A stretch of DNA of 64,000 bases from Tamaricihabitans halophyticus. Its GTDB lineage: Bacteria > Actinomycetota > Actinomycetes > Mycobacteriales > Pseudonocardiaceae. Made by a program: the position numbers and the translations under genes. Position 1 is the first letter of the stretch; each line of letters opens with the position of its first letter. The notes under the pieces were generated by a model. It had not been told where the DNA came from, searched no databases, and saw only the letters and a program-made list of their open reading frames with translations. The stretch is taken from assembly GCF_004340875.1 (NCBI RefSeq), contig NZ_SLXQ01000013.1, positions 62,001 to 126,000 of the forward strand, given 5' to 3'. This document shows, piece by piece, positions 33,334-41,728 of this stretch.

Positions 33334-35466
33334 ATGAGTGTTGTCGCACGCGCCTCCCGTGCCGAGTCGATCCGGGCACTGTTCAACCCAACGTCGATCG
33401 CGCTGGTTGGCGCGACCGATAAGTCTGGCTGGTCACTGAGTACTTTCGTGAACCTGCGGGACAACGGCTTCACTGGCCCGGTATATCTGGTAAATCCACG
33501 TGCCGAACAGGTGCACGGCCAGCAGGCGCATTCGTCGCTTTCGGCTATTGGCGCACCGGTTGATCTCGTGTACGTCATGGTGCCGACGGCGGCGGTGCTT
33601 TCCGTGCTGCGTGAGGGCGAGCGGCTGGGTATCCGCCAGTATGTGGTGCTGACCGCGGGCTTCGGGGAGATCGGCGCGGAAGGCGCGCGGCGGGAAGCCG
33701 AGGTCCACGACTTTGCGGTCGCGCACGGGCTTACCGTGCTCGGCCCGAACGGTAACGGCTTCATCAATGCCGCGGCATCGATCACGCCGTACGGACTGCC
33801 GATTCCGGCTCCGCTGCTTTCCGGCTCGGTAGGTGTCGTACTGCAGAGCGGTGCACTGGCCAGTGCGATCCTGACCTTTTCCCAAGCACGGAACATCGGC
33901 TTGAGCCTGCTCACCGCGATGGGTAACGAAACCGTGGTTTCGGTCAACGATGTGCTCGACTACCTGATCGATGATCCACGGACGAAAGTGATCGCGCTCT
34001 TTCTGGAATCGGTGCGTCATCCGGCGGAGTTCGCCGCCGCGGCACGGCGGGCCGCGGCCACCGGCAAGCCCATCGTGGTACTGAAGATCGGCTCGAGCAA
34101 GTTGGCTTCGCGCACCGCGCAGGCGCATACCGGCGCGCTGGTCGGCGATGACGCGGTCGTGGACGCGGCTTTTCGGCAACTTGGGGTGCTGCGGGTGCGC
34201 TCGCTCGAGGACCTGCTCGTGACCGCGGGTTTGCTCACCGAGCTTGCCCCGTTGCGCGGCACCAGGATCGGTGTTGTCAGTGCCTCCGGCGGAGCATCGG
34301 AGATCATCGCCGACCGGGCCGAAGAGGAAGGCCTGGATATCCCGGCCTTCGCCGAAACTACCCGTGCGGAACTGGACGCGATCCTGCCCGAGTTCGCCAC
34401 GGCCCAGAACCCGCTGGACGTTACGGGCTACGTGGTCGTCGATCGCACGCTGCTGAGCAGAGCGATGGAGGTCGTATCGCGGGACCCCGGGATCGACCTC
34501 GTCGTGCTGGTCTCCGATCTACCGAGGGTGGAACCCGCGAACGTGGACCTGGCGATGCGGATGTACCAAGCAACCGTGGAACGAGTGCGGCAGGCGCCGG
34601 TACCCGTCGTGGTGGTCAGCAACGTACTCGTGGACGTCACCGCGTTTGGTCGTGGAGTGCAGCACGAAACAGGGTTCCCCTATGTGGCTGGCGGTATCGA
34701 ACACGGGATGACCGCCATCGGGGCCGCGGCGCGCTGGTCCGCGGTGATATGGGACGAGGTACCTCGGCAGGTGCGGCCCGCGGAACCGGTTATCGCCGGG
34801 GAACCGAGCGGCATGTGGACCGAACAGCAAGCGGCCGCATTGCTCGCGGATAACGGAATCCCGGTTGTTCCCGCGCAACTAGCGACCGATTCGGACAGTG
34901 CGGTGGCCGCGGCGGAGGGTTTCGGCTATCCGGTGGTGCTGAAGGCGGTCGCGGATGGTTTGGGACACAAGAGTGATATCGGTGGTGTCCGGCTGGGACT
35001 GGCCAACCCGCGCGAGGTTCGGCAAGCTCACGACGACGTACGCGCGGCCCTACAGGCGCGCGGCGCCACCGGGATCGGCACCCTGATCCAGCCGCAGCGC
35101 TCCGGTGGTGTGGAACTGCTGGTTGGCGTGGTTCGGGACGACACATGGGGGTTGACGATGGCGGTCGGCCTCGGCGGTATGTGGGTGGAGGTGTTGCGGG
35201 ACTCCGCGCTCTGCGTGCTCCCGGCAGGGCATGCCGAGGTGCGTGCGGCGGTCGAGCGGCTACGCGGTTTCGACGTGCTGCGTGGCGCGCGCGGCGGCGA
35301 ACCGGCCGATGTGGACGCGATCGTCGATGTAGCGGTGCGGATCGGCGCGCTGGCCGAAGGAATCGGTGACCAGCTCGATTCACTCGAGGTCAATCCACTG
35401 CTGGTGCGCGGCTCCACGGTGGAAGCCTTGGACGCGCTGATTACCTGGCGGCCGGCCGTGGCGTGA
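33334..35466 (+). CDS. NDP-forming acyl-CoA synthetase, fused alpha-beta type
   Basis: A 710-aa fused acyl-CoA ligase. It has an N-terminal CoA-binding Rossmann domain (IALVGATDKSGWSLS), two succinyl-CoA-ligase-like domains with the phosphohistidine loop AQAHTGALVG (His265) and NPLDVTG, then an ATP-grasp domain (VVLKAVADGLGHKSDIGGV, AVGLGGMWVE, EVNPLLV). It activates an organic acid with ATP and CoA, giving ADP and phosphate, unlike AMP-forming FadD ligases. It starts 2 bp after the DUF35 stop and ends the operon. It is the cluster's only activating enzyme, which suggests the growth substrate is a short or unusual acid, or that the enzyme recycles released acid. Confidence 0.88.
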   Translation: MSVVARASRAESIRALFNPTSIALVGATDKSGWSLSTFVNLRDNGFTGPVYLVNPRAEQVHGQQAHSSLSAIGAPVDLVYVMVPTAAVLSVLREGERLGIRQYVVLTAGFGEIGAEGARREAEVHDFAVAHGLTVLGPNGNGFINAAASITPYGLPIPAPLLSGSVGVVLQSGALASAILTFSQARNIGLSLLTAMGNETVVSVNDVLDYLIDDPRTKVIALFLESVRHPAEFAAAARRAAATGKPIVVLKIGSSKLASRTAQAHTGALVGDDAVVDAAFRQLGVLRVRSLEDLLVTAGLLTELAPLRGTRIGVVSASGGASEIIADRAEEEGLDIPAFAETTRAELDAILPEFATAQNPLDVTGYVVVDRTLLSRAMEVVSRDPGIDLVVLVSDLPRVEPANVDLAMRMYQATVERVRQAPVPVVVVSNVLVDVTAFGRGVQHETGFPYVAGGIEHGMTAIGAAARWSAVIWDEVPRQVRPAEPVIAGEPSGMWTEQQAAALLADNGIPVVPAQLATDSDSAVAAAEGFGYPVVLKAVADGLGHKSDIGGVRLGLANPREVRQAHDDVRAALQARGATGIGTLIQPQRSGGVELLVGVVRDDTWGLTMAVGLGGMWVEVLRDSALCVLPAGHAEVRAAVERLRGFDVLRGARGGEPADVDAIVDVAVRIGALAEGIGDQLDSLEVNPLLVRGSTVEALDALITWRPAVA

Positions 35467-35478
35467 TCTGCTGGCCCG

Positions 35479-36024
35479 CTAAGAAGCCAGCGCGGTCCGC
35501 GCGGCGGCTGCCCCGGATACCGCGCTGGCTGCCGCCGCGATCCGGGTGGTCAGCAGCTCGTTCGGTACCCAGCCGTCCGCGCGGTCGGTCAGCCACTCCT
35601 GGTCCACAAAGCACCCGGGCAACACCGATGCTGGCGCGCGTCTGCGTAGTTTCGCGGCCAGCGTGGCATCCATTCCGGCGGCATGGCTGCGAGCCGTACC
35701 GATGCTGATGGCTTGCACCGCTAGTCCGGTCAACGTCGCTCGCGGTACCAGGTCCAGCCAGCCGAGTAGGGTGGCGCTCGCGGTGAGGTGATAGGTCGGT
35801 GTCACGGCGACAAGCGTCTCCGCGCCATCGAGGTATCGGTGTGTGCTGCGCACCCGGGGATGCGCGTCGTTGCCTGCCATGAGCGCGGAGTGCGGTACGT
35901 CGCGCAAGTAGATGGTCCGCACTCGGTGTCCGAAATCGGACAGGGTCCGGCAGGTTTGGGTGGTAATGGCTTCCAGCCGGGAAGGCCGCAGGGGACTACT
36001 GCTGAGCAGCACGATAGTGGACAT
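35479..36024 (-). CDS. NADPH-dependent FMN reductase (SsuE/MsuE-like)
   Basis: A 181-aa flavodoxin-like reductase. The phosphate loop LLSSSPLRPSR near the N-terminus and TPTYHLTAS in the middle match the NADPH-dependent FMN reductase family. Such enzymes feed FMNH2 to two-component monooxygenases, and the alkanesulfonate monooxygenase SsuD lies 3.6 kb away, on the other side of chrA. A functional link is likely, though it is not in that operon. It is convergent with the acyl-CoA ligase and divergent from chrA. Confidence 0.8.
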   Translation of the reverse strand: MSTIVLLSSSPLRPSRLEAITTQTCRTLSDFGHRVRTIYLRDVPHSALMAGNDAHPRVRSTHRYLDGAETLVAVTPTYHLTASATLLGWLDLVPRATLTGLAVQAISIGTARSHAAGMDATLAAKLRRRAPASVLPGCFVDQEWLTDRADGWVPNELLTTRIAAAASAVSGAAAARTALAS

Positions 36025-36286
36025 GTGTCAGTTCCTCAGATCACCTGCCCGGCTGTCCGCAAGTAAACCCGGGCATGGTCACAGAATCGCGAAGAATTGG
36101 GATCGGAATGTGCGAACTATGGACAGGAACTGGCGGCAACACGGCAGAAGTCGACGTGCCGACGTCGGACGAGCCGCTGCGTGGTTGCCATTCGCCGAGT
36201 ACAGCAGTTTGTCGGAAAGTGGTCAACGAGATGAATTCCCGTCTCAACGAGTGAACTCGACGGGGTGACTGTTTACAGTACCTCCG

Positions 36287-37663
36287 ATGGCCGGGACAGA
36301 ACCGAACGACAAGCATGCCACGGTGTCGCTGGCGACCGCCGTACGCACCTGGGCGGCGATCGCGCTGCAGACGTTTGGTGGGCCAGCTGGCCAGATCGCG
36401 GTGATGCAACGGGTACTCGTCGACGAGAAACGCTGGCTGGGCCAGCGTCGTTTCCTGCATGCGCTGAACTACTGCATGCTGCTGCCGGGCCCGGAGGCAC
36501 AACAGCTGGCCGTCTACACGGGATGGTTGTTGAATGGAACCCTGGGCGGGGTGCTCGCCGGCACGCTGTTCGTGCTCCCGGGTGTGCTCGTCTTACTCGC
36601 GCTGTCCGTGGTCTACGTCGCTTATGGCGAGACGACGATCGTCACGGCGATGTTCGCCGGGCTCGCCCCCGCGGTCCTGGCGATCGTGGCGCAGGCCCTT
36701 GTCCGGCTGGCCAGACGCGCGCTCGCGCACCCCGCACTGTTGCTGATCGCGATCGCGGCGTTCCTGGCGCTGTTCGCCTTCGCTATACCCTTCCCGCTGG
36801 TTGTCGGCCTTGCCGCGCTCGCCGGTTGGTTGCTGCACCGCTGGTCGCCGCACGCGATCGGGACATCCGCGGGTGCCGTGGCCGATGACGGACCGGCCCC
36901 GCTCATCCCGGACGACGCGTTGCATCACGAGCGGCCGAGCTGGCGGCGTTCGCTGCGGGTAATCGGTATCGGACTGGTGTTATGGGCGACCCCGGTGGTC
37001 CTTGTCGCGAGCCTTACCGGTATCGGCAGCGTGTTCACCAGTCAGGGCTTGTTCTTCTCCGGGACCGCGGTGATCACCTTTGGCGGTGCCTACGCGGTGC
37101 TCGCCTTTGTCGCGCAACGCGCGGTCGAGGTCTACGGCTGGCTGACCGCCGGCGACATGGTGCGTGGCCTCTCGCTCGCGGAAACCACTCCCGGGCCGCT
37201 GATCATGGTCGTGCAGTTCGTGGCATTCCTCGGCGCGTTCCACAATCCTGGCGCGCTTGACCCATGGCTGGCCGGGGTCCTCGGCGCGCTGCTGACCACC
37301 TGGGTGACCTTCGTGCCGAGCTTTCTGTTCGTGTTGCTTGGCGCGCCCTATATCGAGCAGCTGCGGCGACATGCCGCGCTGAGCGCCGCGTTGACCGGGA
37401 TCACCGCGGCGGTGGTCGGCGTGATCGCCAACCTCGCCGCGTACTTCGCGAACCACACCCTGTTTGGTGCGGTCACCGAGATCGCTTACGGGCCACTGCG
37501 ACTGGCCATTCCCGAGCTCGCCAGCGCGCGACCGCTGGCGTTCGGTATCGCCGTGCTGGCCTTCGGCATGGTTTTCGGGCTGCGCTGGTCGATTCCGCGG
37601 GTACTGCTGCTGGCCGCCGGGTTGGGGCTGGTCGCCGGAATGGTCGGAATACCCGTCAATTAG
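36287..37663 (+). CDS. chrA: Chromate/anion transporter ChrA family, long form
   Basis: A 458-aa membrane protein built of two homologous halves, the long-chain form of the CHR family. The conserved opening LQTFGGPAGQIAVMQ and LNYCMLLPGPEAQQLAVYTGW sit in the first half, and VITFGGAYAVLAFVAQ with SLAETTPGPLIMVVQFVAF in the second. Known members extrude chromate, a sulfate analogue. Its place beside the sulfonate operon could mean a sulfur-linked anion substrate. The ATG at 36287 has a weak ribosome-binding site; a short dyad ACTGT-TT-ACAGT (36268-36279) lies just upstream. It contains two rare TTA leucine codons. Confidence 0.88.
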   Translation: MAGTEPNDKHATVSLATAVRTWAAIALQTFGGPAGQIAVMQRVLVDEKRWLGQRRFLHALNYCMLLPGPEAQQLAVYTGWLLNGTLGGVLAGTLFVLPGVLVLLALSVVYVAYGETTIVTAMFAGLAPAVLAIVAQALVRLARRALAHPALLLIAIAAFLALFAFAIPFPLVVGLAALAGWLLHRWSPHAIGTSAGAVADDGPAPLIPDDALHHERPSWRRSLRVIGIGLVLWATPVVLVASLTGIGSVFTSQGLFFSGTAVITFGGAYAVLAFVAQRAVEVYGWLTAGDMVRGLSLAETTPGPLIMVVQFVAFLGAFHNPGALDPWLAGVLGALLTTWVTFVPSFLFVLLGAPYIEQLRRHAALSAALTGITAAVVGVIANLAAYFANHTLFGAVTEIAYGPLRLAIPELASARPLAFGIAVLAFGMVFGLRWSIPRVLLLAAGLGLVAGMVGIPVN

Positions 37664-37985
37664 TTGCACGGAATTAAATTCATTGCGCAAAAAAAGATTC
37701 CGGGAAACCGTGGCGTGGCTCGCAATCCTGGTTTATCGAGTTGGGTTTACACGCCACGTGGGCTCGGCTAATGTCGTCGGCATGACGCGCGATTCCATCC
37801 TCACTACCCGAGGATACGTGGACTTTGCCCGCGTCTGTTCGGCATTGTGTTCGTGCTAGCGCATCCGTATTACTGATTCCGCGCGTCCGATTGTCGACGC
37901 GAGATCGCCCGTATGTCACGACCCGCACCGGTAGAACGAGATTCCCTGGTGTGCGGTTGTCAACTGCTGCCTTGGTGGAGTCGTA
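37664..37985 (+). promoter_or_regulatory. Leader region of the sulfonate operon
   Basis: 322 bp between chrA and ssuC. It begins with an AT-rich stretch, carries the 25-codon leader peptide (37782-37859), then a dyad CGCGTC-N8-GACGCG (37882-37901), and ends with GGTGGAG before the ssuC GTG. This order (leader peptide, then secondary structure, then structural genes) fits ribosome-mediated attenuation on cysteine supply. Confidence 0.6.
37782..37859 (+). CDS. Cysteine-responsive leader peptide
   Basis: A 25-aa peptide from ATG 37782, reading MTRDSILTTRGYV then DFARVCSALCSC and a TAG stop. Three of the last seven residues are cysteine. It matches the actinobacterial putative leader peptides, with a conserved YVD/HVDxxRV core and terminal Cys cluster, found ahead of sulfur-assimilation operons. 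Stalling at Cys codons under cysteine limitation would expose or release the downstream genes. It precedes the ssu genes by 126 bp. It is below the size normally annotated. Confidence 0.75.
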   Translation: MTRDSILTTRGYVDFARVCSALCSC

Positions 37986-38867
37986 GTGATTGTTTCCGGT
38001 GAAGACCGGCGGACGGATCGGCCGGTGGATGGACGTGCCGAGCTCGACAACCGAAGTCCCATCGCCGTCACGGAGGTTCGGCGCAGCCGCACGAAGTCAC
38101 GCGGCGGAATACCGCGATGGTTGTTCAAAACGTTCAGCCCGATCGGCCTCATCGCGTTGTGGCAAGTACTGAGTTCGGTGGGCGTACTCGATCGCGCGAC
38201 ACTGGCCTCGCCGGCGCAGATATTCGATACGGCGCTGCAGATGTGGCAGCAGGGGCGACTGCAGGACGCGGTTGCCGTTTCGACTCAGCGGGTACTGGTC
38301 GGGTTGGCGCTTGGCCTGCTCGCCGCGGTTGTGCTCGCGACCCTCGCCGGGCTGTTTCGCCGGGGCGAGGACCTGATCGACGCGCCGATGCAGATGCTGC
38401 GTACCGTACCGGTGATCGGTCTGATTCCGCTGCTGATCATCTGGTTCGGTATTGGCGAGGAGCCGAAGGTCATCCTCATCGCGTTGGCCGTCACTTTCCC
38501 GCTGTATCTCAATATCTACGGCGGAATTCGCAATGTGGACGCCAACCTGATGGAAGCTGCTCGAACGCTTGGCCTCGGCTGGTTCGCCCAGGTGCGGCAT
38601 GTGGTGCTGCCAGCCGCGATGCCGAGCGCACTGGTTGGCCTACGCTACTCGCTCGGTTCGGCGTGGCTGGCACTGGTATTCGGCGAAACGATCAACGCCA
38701 CTTCCGGGATCGGCTACGAGATGAACACCGCGCGGGAGTTCTTCCAGACCGACGTCATCGTGGTCTGTCTGGTGCTTTACGCGGTACTCGGGTTGCTCGC
38801 TGACTTCATCGTGCGAACTCTGGAAAGGACGGTGCTGGCATGGCGACCAGCGTTTCGCGGGAGCTGA
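37986..38867 (+). CDS. ssuC: Sulfonate ABC transporter permease SsuC
   Basis: A 293-aa permease. Residues 1-45 are hydrophilic and cytoplasmic. Six TM helices follow, with the BPD_transp EAA loop (LMEAARTLGLGWFAQVRHVVLP, seen in two parts) that contacts SsuB. GTG at 37986 follows GGTGGAG. It overlaps ssuB by 28 nt. Assignment to sulfonates rather than nitrate or taurine rests on the SsuD gene in the same operon. Confidence 0.9.
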   Translation: MIVSGEDRRTDRPVDGRAELDNRSPIAVTEVRRSRTKSRGGIPRWLFKTFSPIGLIALWQVLSSVGVLDRATLASPAQIFDTALQMWQQGRLQDAVAVSTQRVLVGLALGLLAAVVLATLAGLFRRGEDLIDAPMQMLRTVPVIGLIPLLIIWFGIGEEPKVILIALAVTFPLYLNIYGGIRNVDANLMEAARTLGLGWFAQVRHVVLPAAMPSALVGLRYSLGSAWLALVFGETINATSGIGYEMNTAREFFQTDVIVVCLVLYAVLGLLADFIVRTLERTVLAWRPAFRGS

Positions 38868-39601
38868 CCGGATCGGACACGGGGCAGTACGAAAAACCAG
38901 CGATGGTACGGGGTTTGACCCGCCGGTTCGGCAGCCGTGCCGTGCTTGACGGGCTCGATCTGGACATCGAACCGGGCCAGTTCGTCGCCCTGCTCGGAAC
39001 GAGCGGGTGCGGCAAGAGCACACTGCTGCGGATTCTCGCCGACCTGGACGGGGAGATCACCGGAACCGTCCGGGTGGCCACCCGCAGGGCGGTGTCCTTT
39101 CAGGCACCGAGACTGCTGCCGTGGAAACGCGTCTGGCGCAATATCGTGCTCGGTCTGCCAGGTAAGGCCGATCGTGCCCGCGCCGAGCAGGCACTGGCCG
39201 AAGTCGGCTTGAGTCACCGGGTGGATGTCTGGCCGAAGGTGCTCTCCGGTGGGGAGGCACAGCGCGCCGCGCTTGCCCGTGCGCTCGTGCGGGCGCCGGA
39301 TCTGTTGCTCCTCGACGAGCCGTTCTCCGCACTCGACGCGCTGACCAGATTGAAGGTGCAGGCACTCGTCGCCGAACTCTGGCAGCAACACCGCTGTGCC
39401 GTACTGCTTGTCACGCACGATGTGGACGAAGCACTCCGGCTTGCCGACCGGGTGCTCGTCCTGCGTGACGGCAGGATCGCCTACGACCAGCCAGTTGAAG
39501 CCGCACGGCCAAGGGCGACCGACACCCCGGATTTTCTTGCGCACCGTACCGAACTACTGAGCTGGCTGGGCGTACCCGCCGGCGACTCCGCAACCACCTG
39601 A
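38840..39601 (+). CDS. ssuB: Sulfonate ABC transporter ATPase SsuB
   Basis: A 253-aa ATPase: Walker A LLGTSGCGKSTLLRI, signature LSGGEAQRAALARAL, Walker B LLLLDEPFSALD, and switch His in LVTHDVDEA. It energises SsuC-mediated uptake. GGAAAGG precedes the ATG, which lies inside the end of ssuC, so translation is coupled. Confidence 0.92.
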   Translation: MATSVSRELTGSDTGQYEKPAMVRGLTRRFGSRAVLDGLDLDIEPGQFVALLGTSGCGKSTLLRILADLDGEITGTVRVATRRAVSFQAPRLLPWKRVWRNIVLGLPGKADRARAEQALAEVGLSHRVDVWPKVLSGGEAQRAALARALVRAPDLLLLDEPFSALDALTRLKVQALVAELWQQHRCAVLLVTHDVDEALRLADRVLVLRDGRIAYDQPVEAARPRATDTPDFLAHRTELLSWLGVPAGDSATT

Positions 39602-39611
39602 CGCTGAGGTA

Positions 39612-40739
39612 ATGGATATGTCTATCGAGTTCATCGGAATGATCGGGGCACAGCACGTGTCCGAGATCCACCGGGCGAGCGGCCCCGCGGTCGACGGTGA
39701 CTTTCTCGCGCGTTTCGCGAAGGCGCACGAGGACGCCGGTTTCGACCGGGTACTCATCGGCCACGGGTCGAGCAGTCCGGACGGTACCCAGCTGGCCGCC
39801 CATGCCGCGGCGCACACCGAACGGCTTGGCTTCCTGATCGCGCACCGGCCGGGGTTCGTCGCACCGACACTGGCCGCCCGAACCTTCGCGACGCTTGATC
39901 AGCTTTCCGGGGGTCGGATCGCGGTGCATGTGATCACCGGTGGCAGCGATACCGAGCAGCGCAGGGATGGTGACTACCTCACCAAGGAGGACCGGTACGC
40001 CCGCACCGACGAGTACCTGGACGTACTAACCCGCGCGTGGACCGAAACCGGACCGGTCTCGCACGAGGGCGCGTACTACCGCTTCGAGGGGTTCAGCACC
40101 AAGGTGCATCCGATGCAGCAGCCGCGGATCCCGCTGTACTTCGGCGGATCATCGGCTTCCGCGTACCGGGTCGGCGGTAAGCACGCGGATGTGTTCGCGC
40201 TGTGGGGCGAACCGCTGGCACAGACCGCCGAGCAGATCGTGGCGGTACGGGAAGCAGCGGCGGCGGCAGGCAGGTCGGATATCCGTATCAGTGTGTCCTT
40301 CCGGCCGATCCTCGGCCGGACCGAAGAGGAAGCTTGGGAGCGCGCGCATCGCGTGCTCGCCGAGATCAACGCCGCCAGTGGTGGTCACGGGTCGTTCACC
40401 GGGCCGCTCGGTCAGGAACGAAGTGGACCAGCGGTGAGCAATGTCGGCTCGCAACGCCTGCTGCAGGCGGCGGCGAGCGGTGAACTGCACGACCGTGCGT
40501 TGTGGACACCGACGGCCGCGGCGACGAATGCCGCGGGGAACTCCACGGCGCTGGTCGGAACTCCGGAGAAGGTTGCTGCCGCGTTACTGGACTATGTGGA
40601 CATCGGCGTAAGCACCCTGCTCATCCGCGGTTACGACCCGCTGGATGATGCCATTGACTACGGCAAGGAGCTCATCCCGTTGGTCCGCCAGGAAGTTGCC
40701 CGCCGCGAAGCCAGCGCCAATGCCGCGCGGTCGGCGTAA
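39612..40739 (+). CDS. ssuD: Alkanesulfonate monooxygenase SsuD
   Basis: A 375-aa bacterial luciferase-like TIM-barrel enzyme that uses FMNH2 and O2 to split alkanesulfonates to aldehyde and sulfite. SsuD-type features include the early EFIGMIG strand, HVITGGSDTEQRRDGD, and DEYLDVLTRAWTE. Length matches the family (about 380). It needs FMNH2 from a reductase; the SsuE-like gene at 35479 is the nearest candidate. ATG at 39612 or the ATG two codons later could start it. Confidence 0.92.
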   Translation: MDMSIEFIGMIGAQHVSEIHRASGPAVDGDFLARFAKAHEDAGFDRVLIGHGSSSPDGTQLAAHAAAHTERLGFLIAHRPGFVAPTLAARTFATLDQLSGGRIAVHVITGGSDTEQRRDGDYLTKEDRYARTDEYLDVLTRAWTETGPVSHEGAYYRFEGFSTKVHPMQQPRIPLYFGGSSASAYRVGGKHADVFALWGEPLAQTAEQIVAVREAAAAAGRSDIRISVSFRPILGRTEEEAWERAHRVLAEINAASGGHGSFTGPLGQERSGPAVSNVGSQRLLQAAASGELHDRALWTPTAAATNAAGNSTALVGTPEKVAAALLDYVDIGVSTLLIRGYDPLDDAIDYGKELIPLVRQEVARREASANAARSA

Positions 40740-40750
40740 CGGGGGTCAGG

Positions 40751-41728
40751 ATGCATCAACCACTAGCGCGGCGAACCTTCCTCGGTTTACTCGGTGCCTC
40801 GGCCGTCGCGCTGACCGCCTGCGGCGACAGCACCGTCGCCGCCGACGGCAGCGTCAATCTGTCCGAAGTAGAGCTCACGGTTGGTGATCAGGCACGGCAG
40901 CAACGAGCACTGATGGAGGCGGCAGGGGAGCTGGAGGACATCGAGTTCCAGCTGGACTGGGCGGACTTCGCGGCTGCCGCACCGTTGCTGGAAGCGCTGA
41001 CCTCCGGTGCTATCGATCTTGGTATCGCGGGGGACGCGCCAACCTTGAACGCGCTCGCTTCCGGTGCCAACATCAAGATTGTCTCCGCGATCCGCTCGCC
41101 AAGCCAGGGTGGCCTCGCGCTGCTACTACCGCGCGATTCCGGCATCAAGCGGGTCGCGGATCTGCGCGGACGCACCGTCTCGCCCACGACGCAGGGCAGT
41201 ATCGGGCACTATCTGCTGCTCGCCGCGCTCGACGAGGCGGGCGTTGCCGCCGACGATGTCCGGATCAGCTTTCTCGAGCCGGTCAACGCGAACGCGGCGC
41301 TACGCTCCGGCGCGATCGACGCGTGGTCCACATGGGACCCGTATACCGCCTCGGCAGAGGTGGAGCAGGGCGCTACGGTGCTGCGCGACTCGCAGGGCCT
41401 CACCCATGGGTTGACCTTTTTGGACGCTTACCAGGAGGCGCTGGACGACCCGGGCAAACGCGCGGCGATCAGGGACTTCGTCGAACGGTACAACCGGTCA
41501 CTGCGGTGGGCACTGGACAATCACGACGAATACACCCGGTTGTACGCGGAGCTCACCGGCCGACCGGAGAGTGTGGCCAGCGCGGTCACCGAGCGCGCGA
41601 AACGCACCGGTGAACCGGTGACCGACCAGGTAGTGCGCCAGTTACAGGAGGTGGCGGACAACTACCGCGGGTTCGGTGTGCTACGCCAGCCGCTGACCAT
41701 TCGCGAGCATGTGGTGAGCGAGCTCTGA
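40751..41728 (+). CDS. ssuA: Sulfonate-binding lipoprotein SsuA
   Basis: A 325-aa solute-binding protein. The leader has a twin-arginine-like ARRTFLGLLG segment and the lipobox LTAC (Cys24), so it is probably a Tat- or Sec-exported lipoprotein. The NMT1/SsuA-like domain includes AGDAPTLNALASG, GRTVSPTTQGSIGHYLL and DAWSTWDPYTA. It delivers sulfonate to SsuBC. Its stop overlaps the next start by one nt (TGATG). Confidence 0.9.
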   Translation: MHQPLARRTFLGLLGASAVALTACGDSTVAADGSVNLSEVELTVGDQARQQRALMEAAGELEDIEFQLDWADFAAAAPLLEALTSGAIDLGIAGDAPTLNALASGANIKIVSAIRSPSQGGLALLLPRDSGIKRVADLRGRTVSPTTQGSIGHYLLLAALDEAGVAADDVRISFLEPVNANAALRSGAIDAWSTWDPYTASAEVEQGATVLRDSQGLTHGLTFLDAYQEALDDPGKRAAIRDFVERYNRSLRWALDNHDEYTRLYAELTGRPESVASAVTERAKRTGEPVTDQVVRQLQEVADNYRGFGVLRQPLTIREHVVSEL

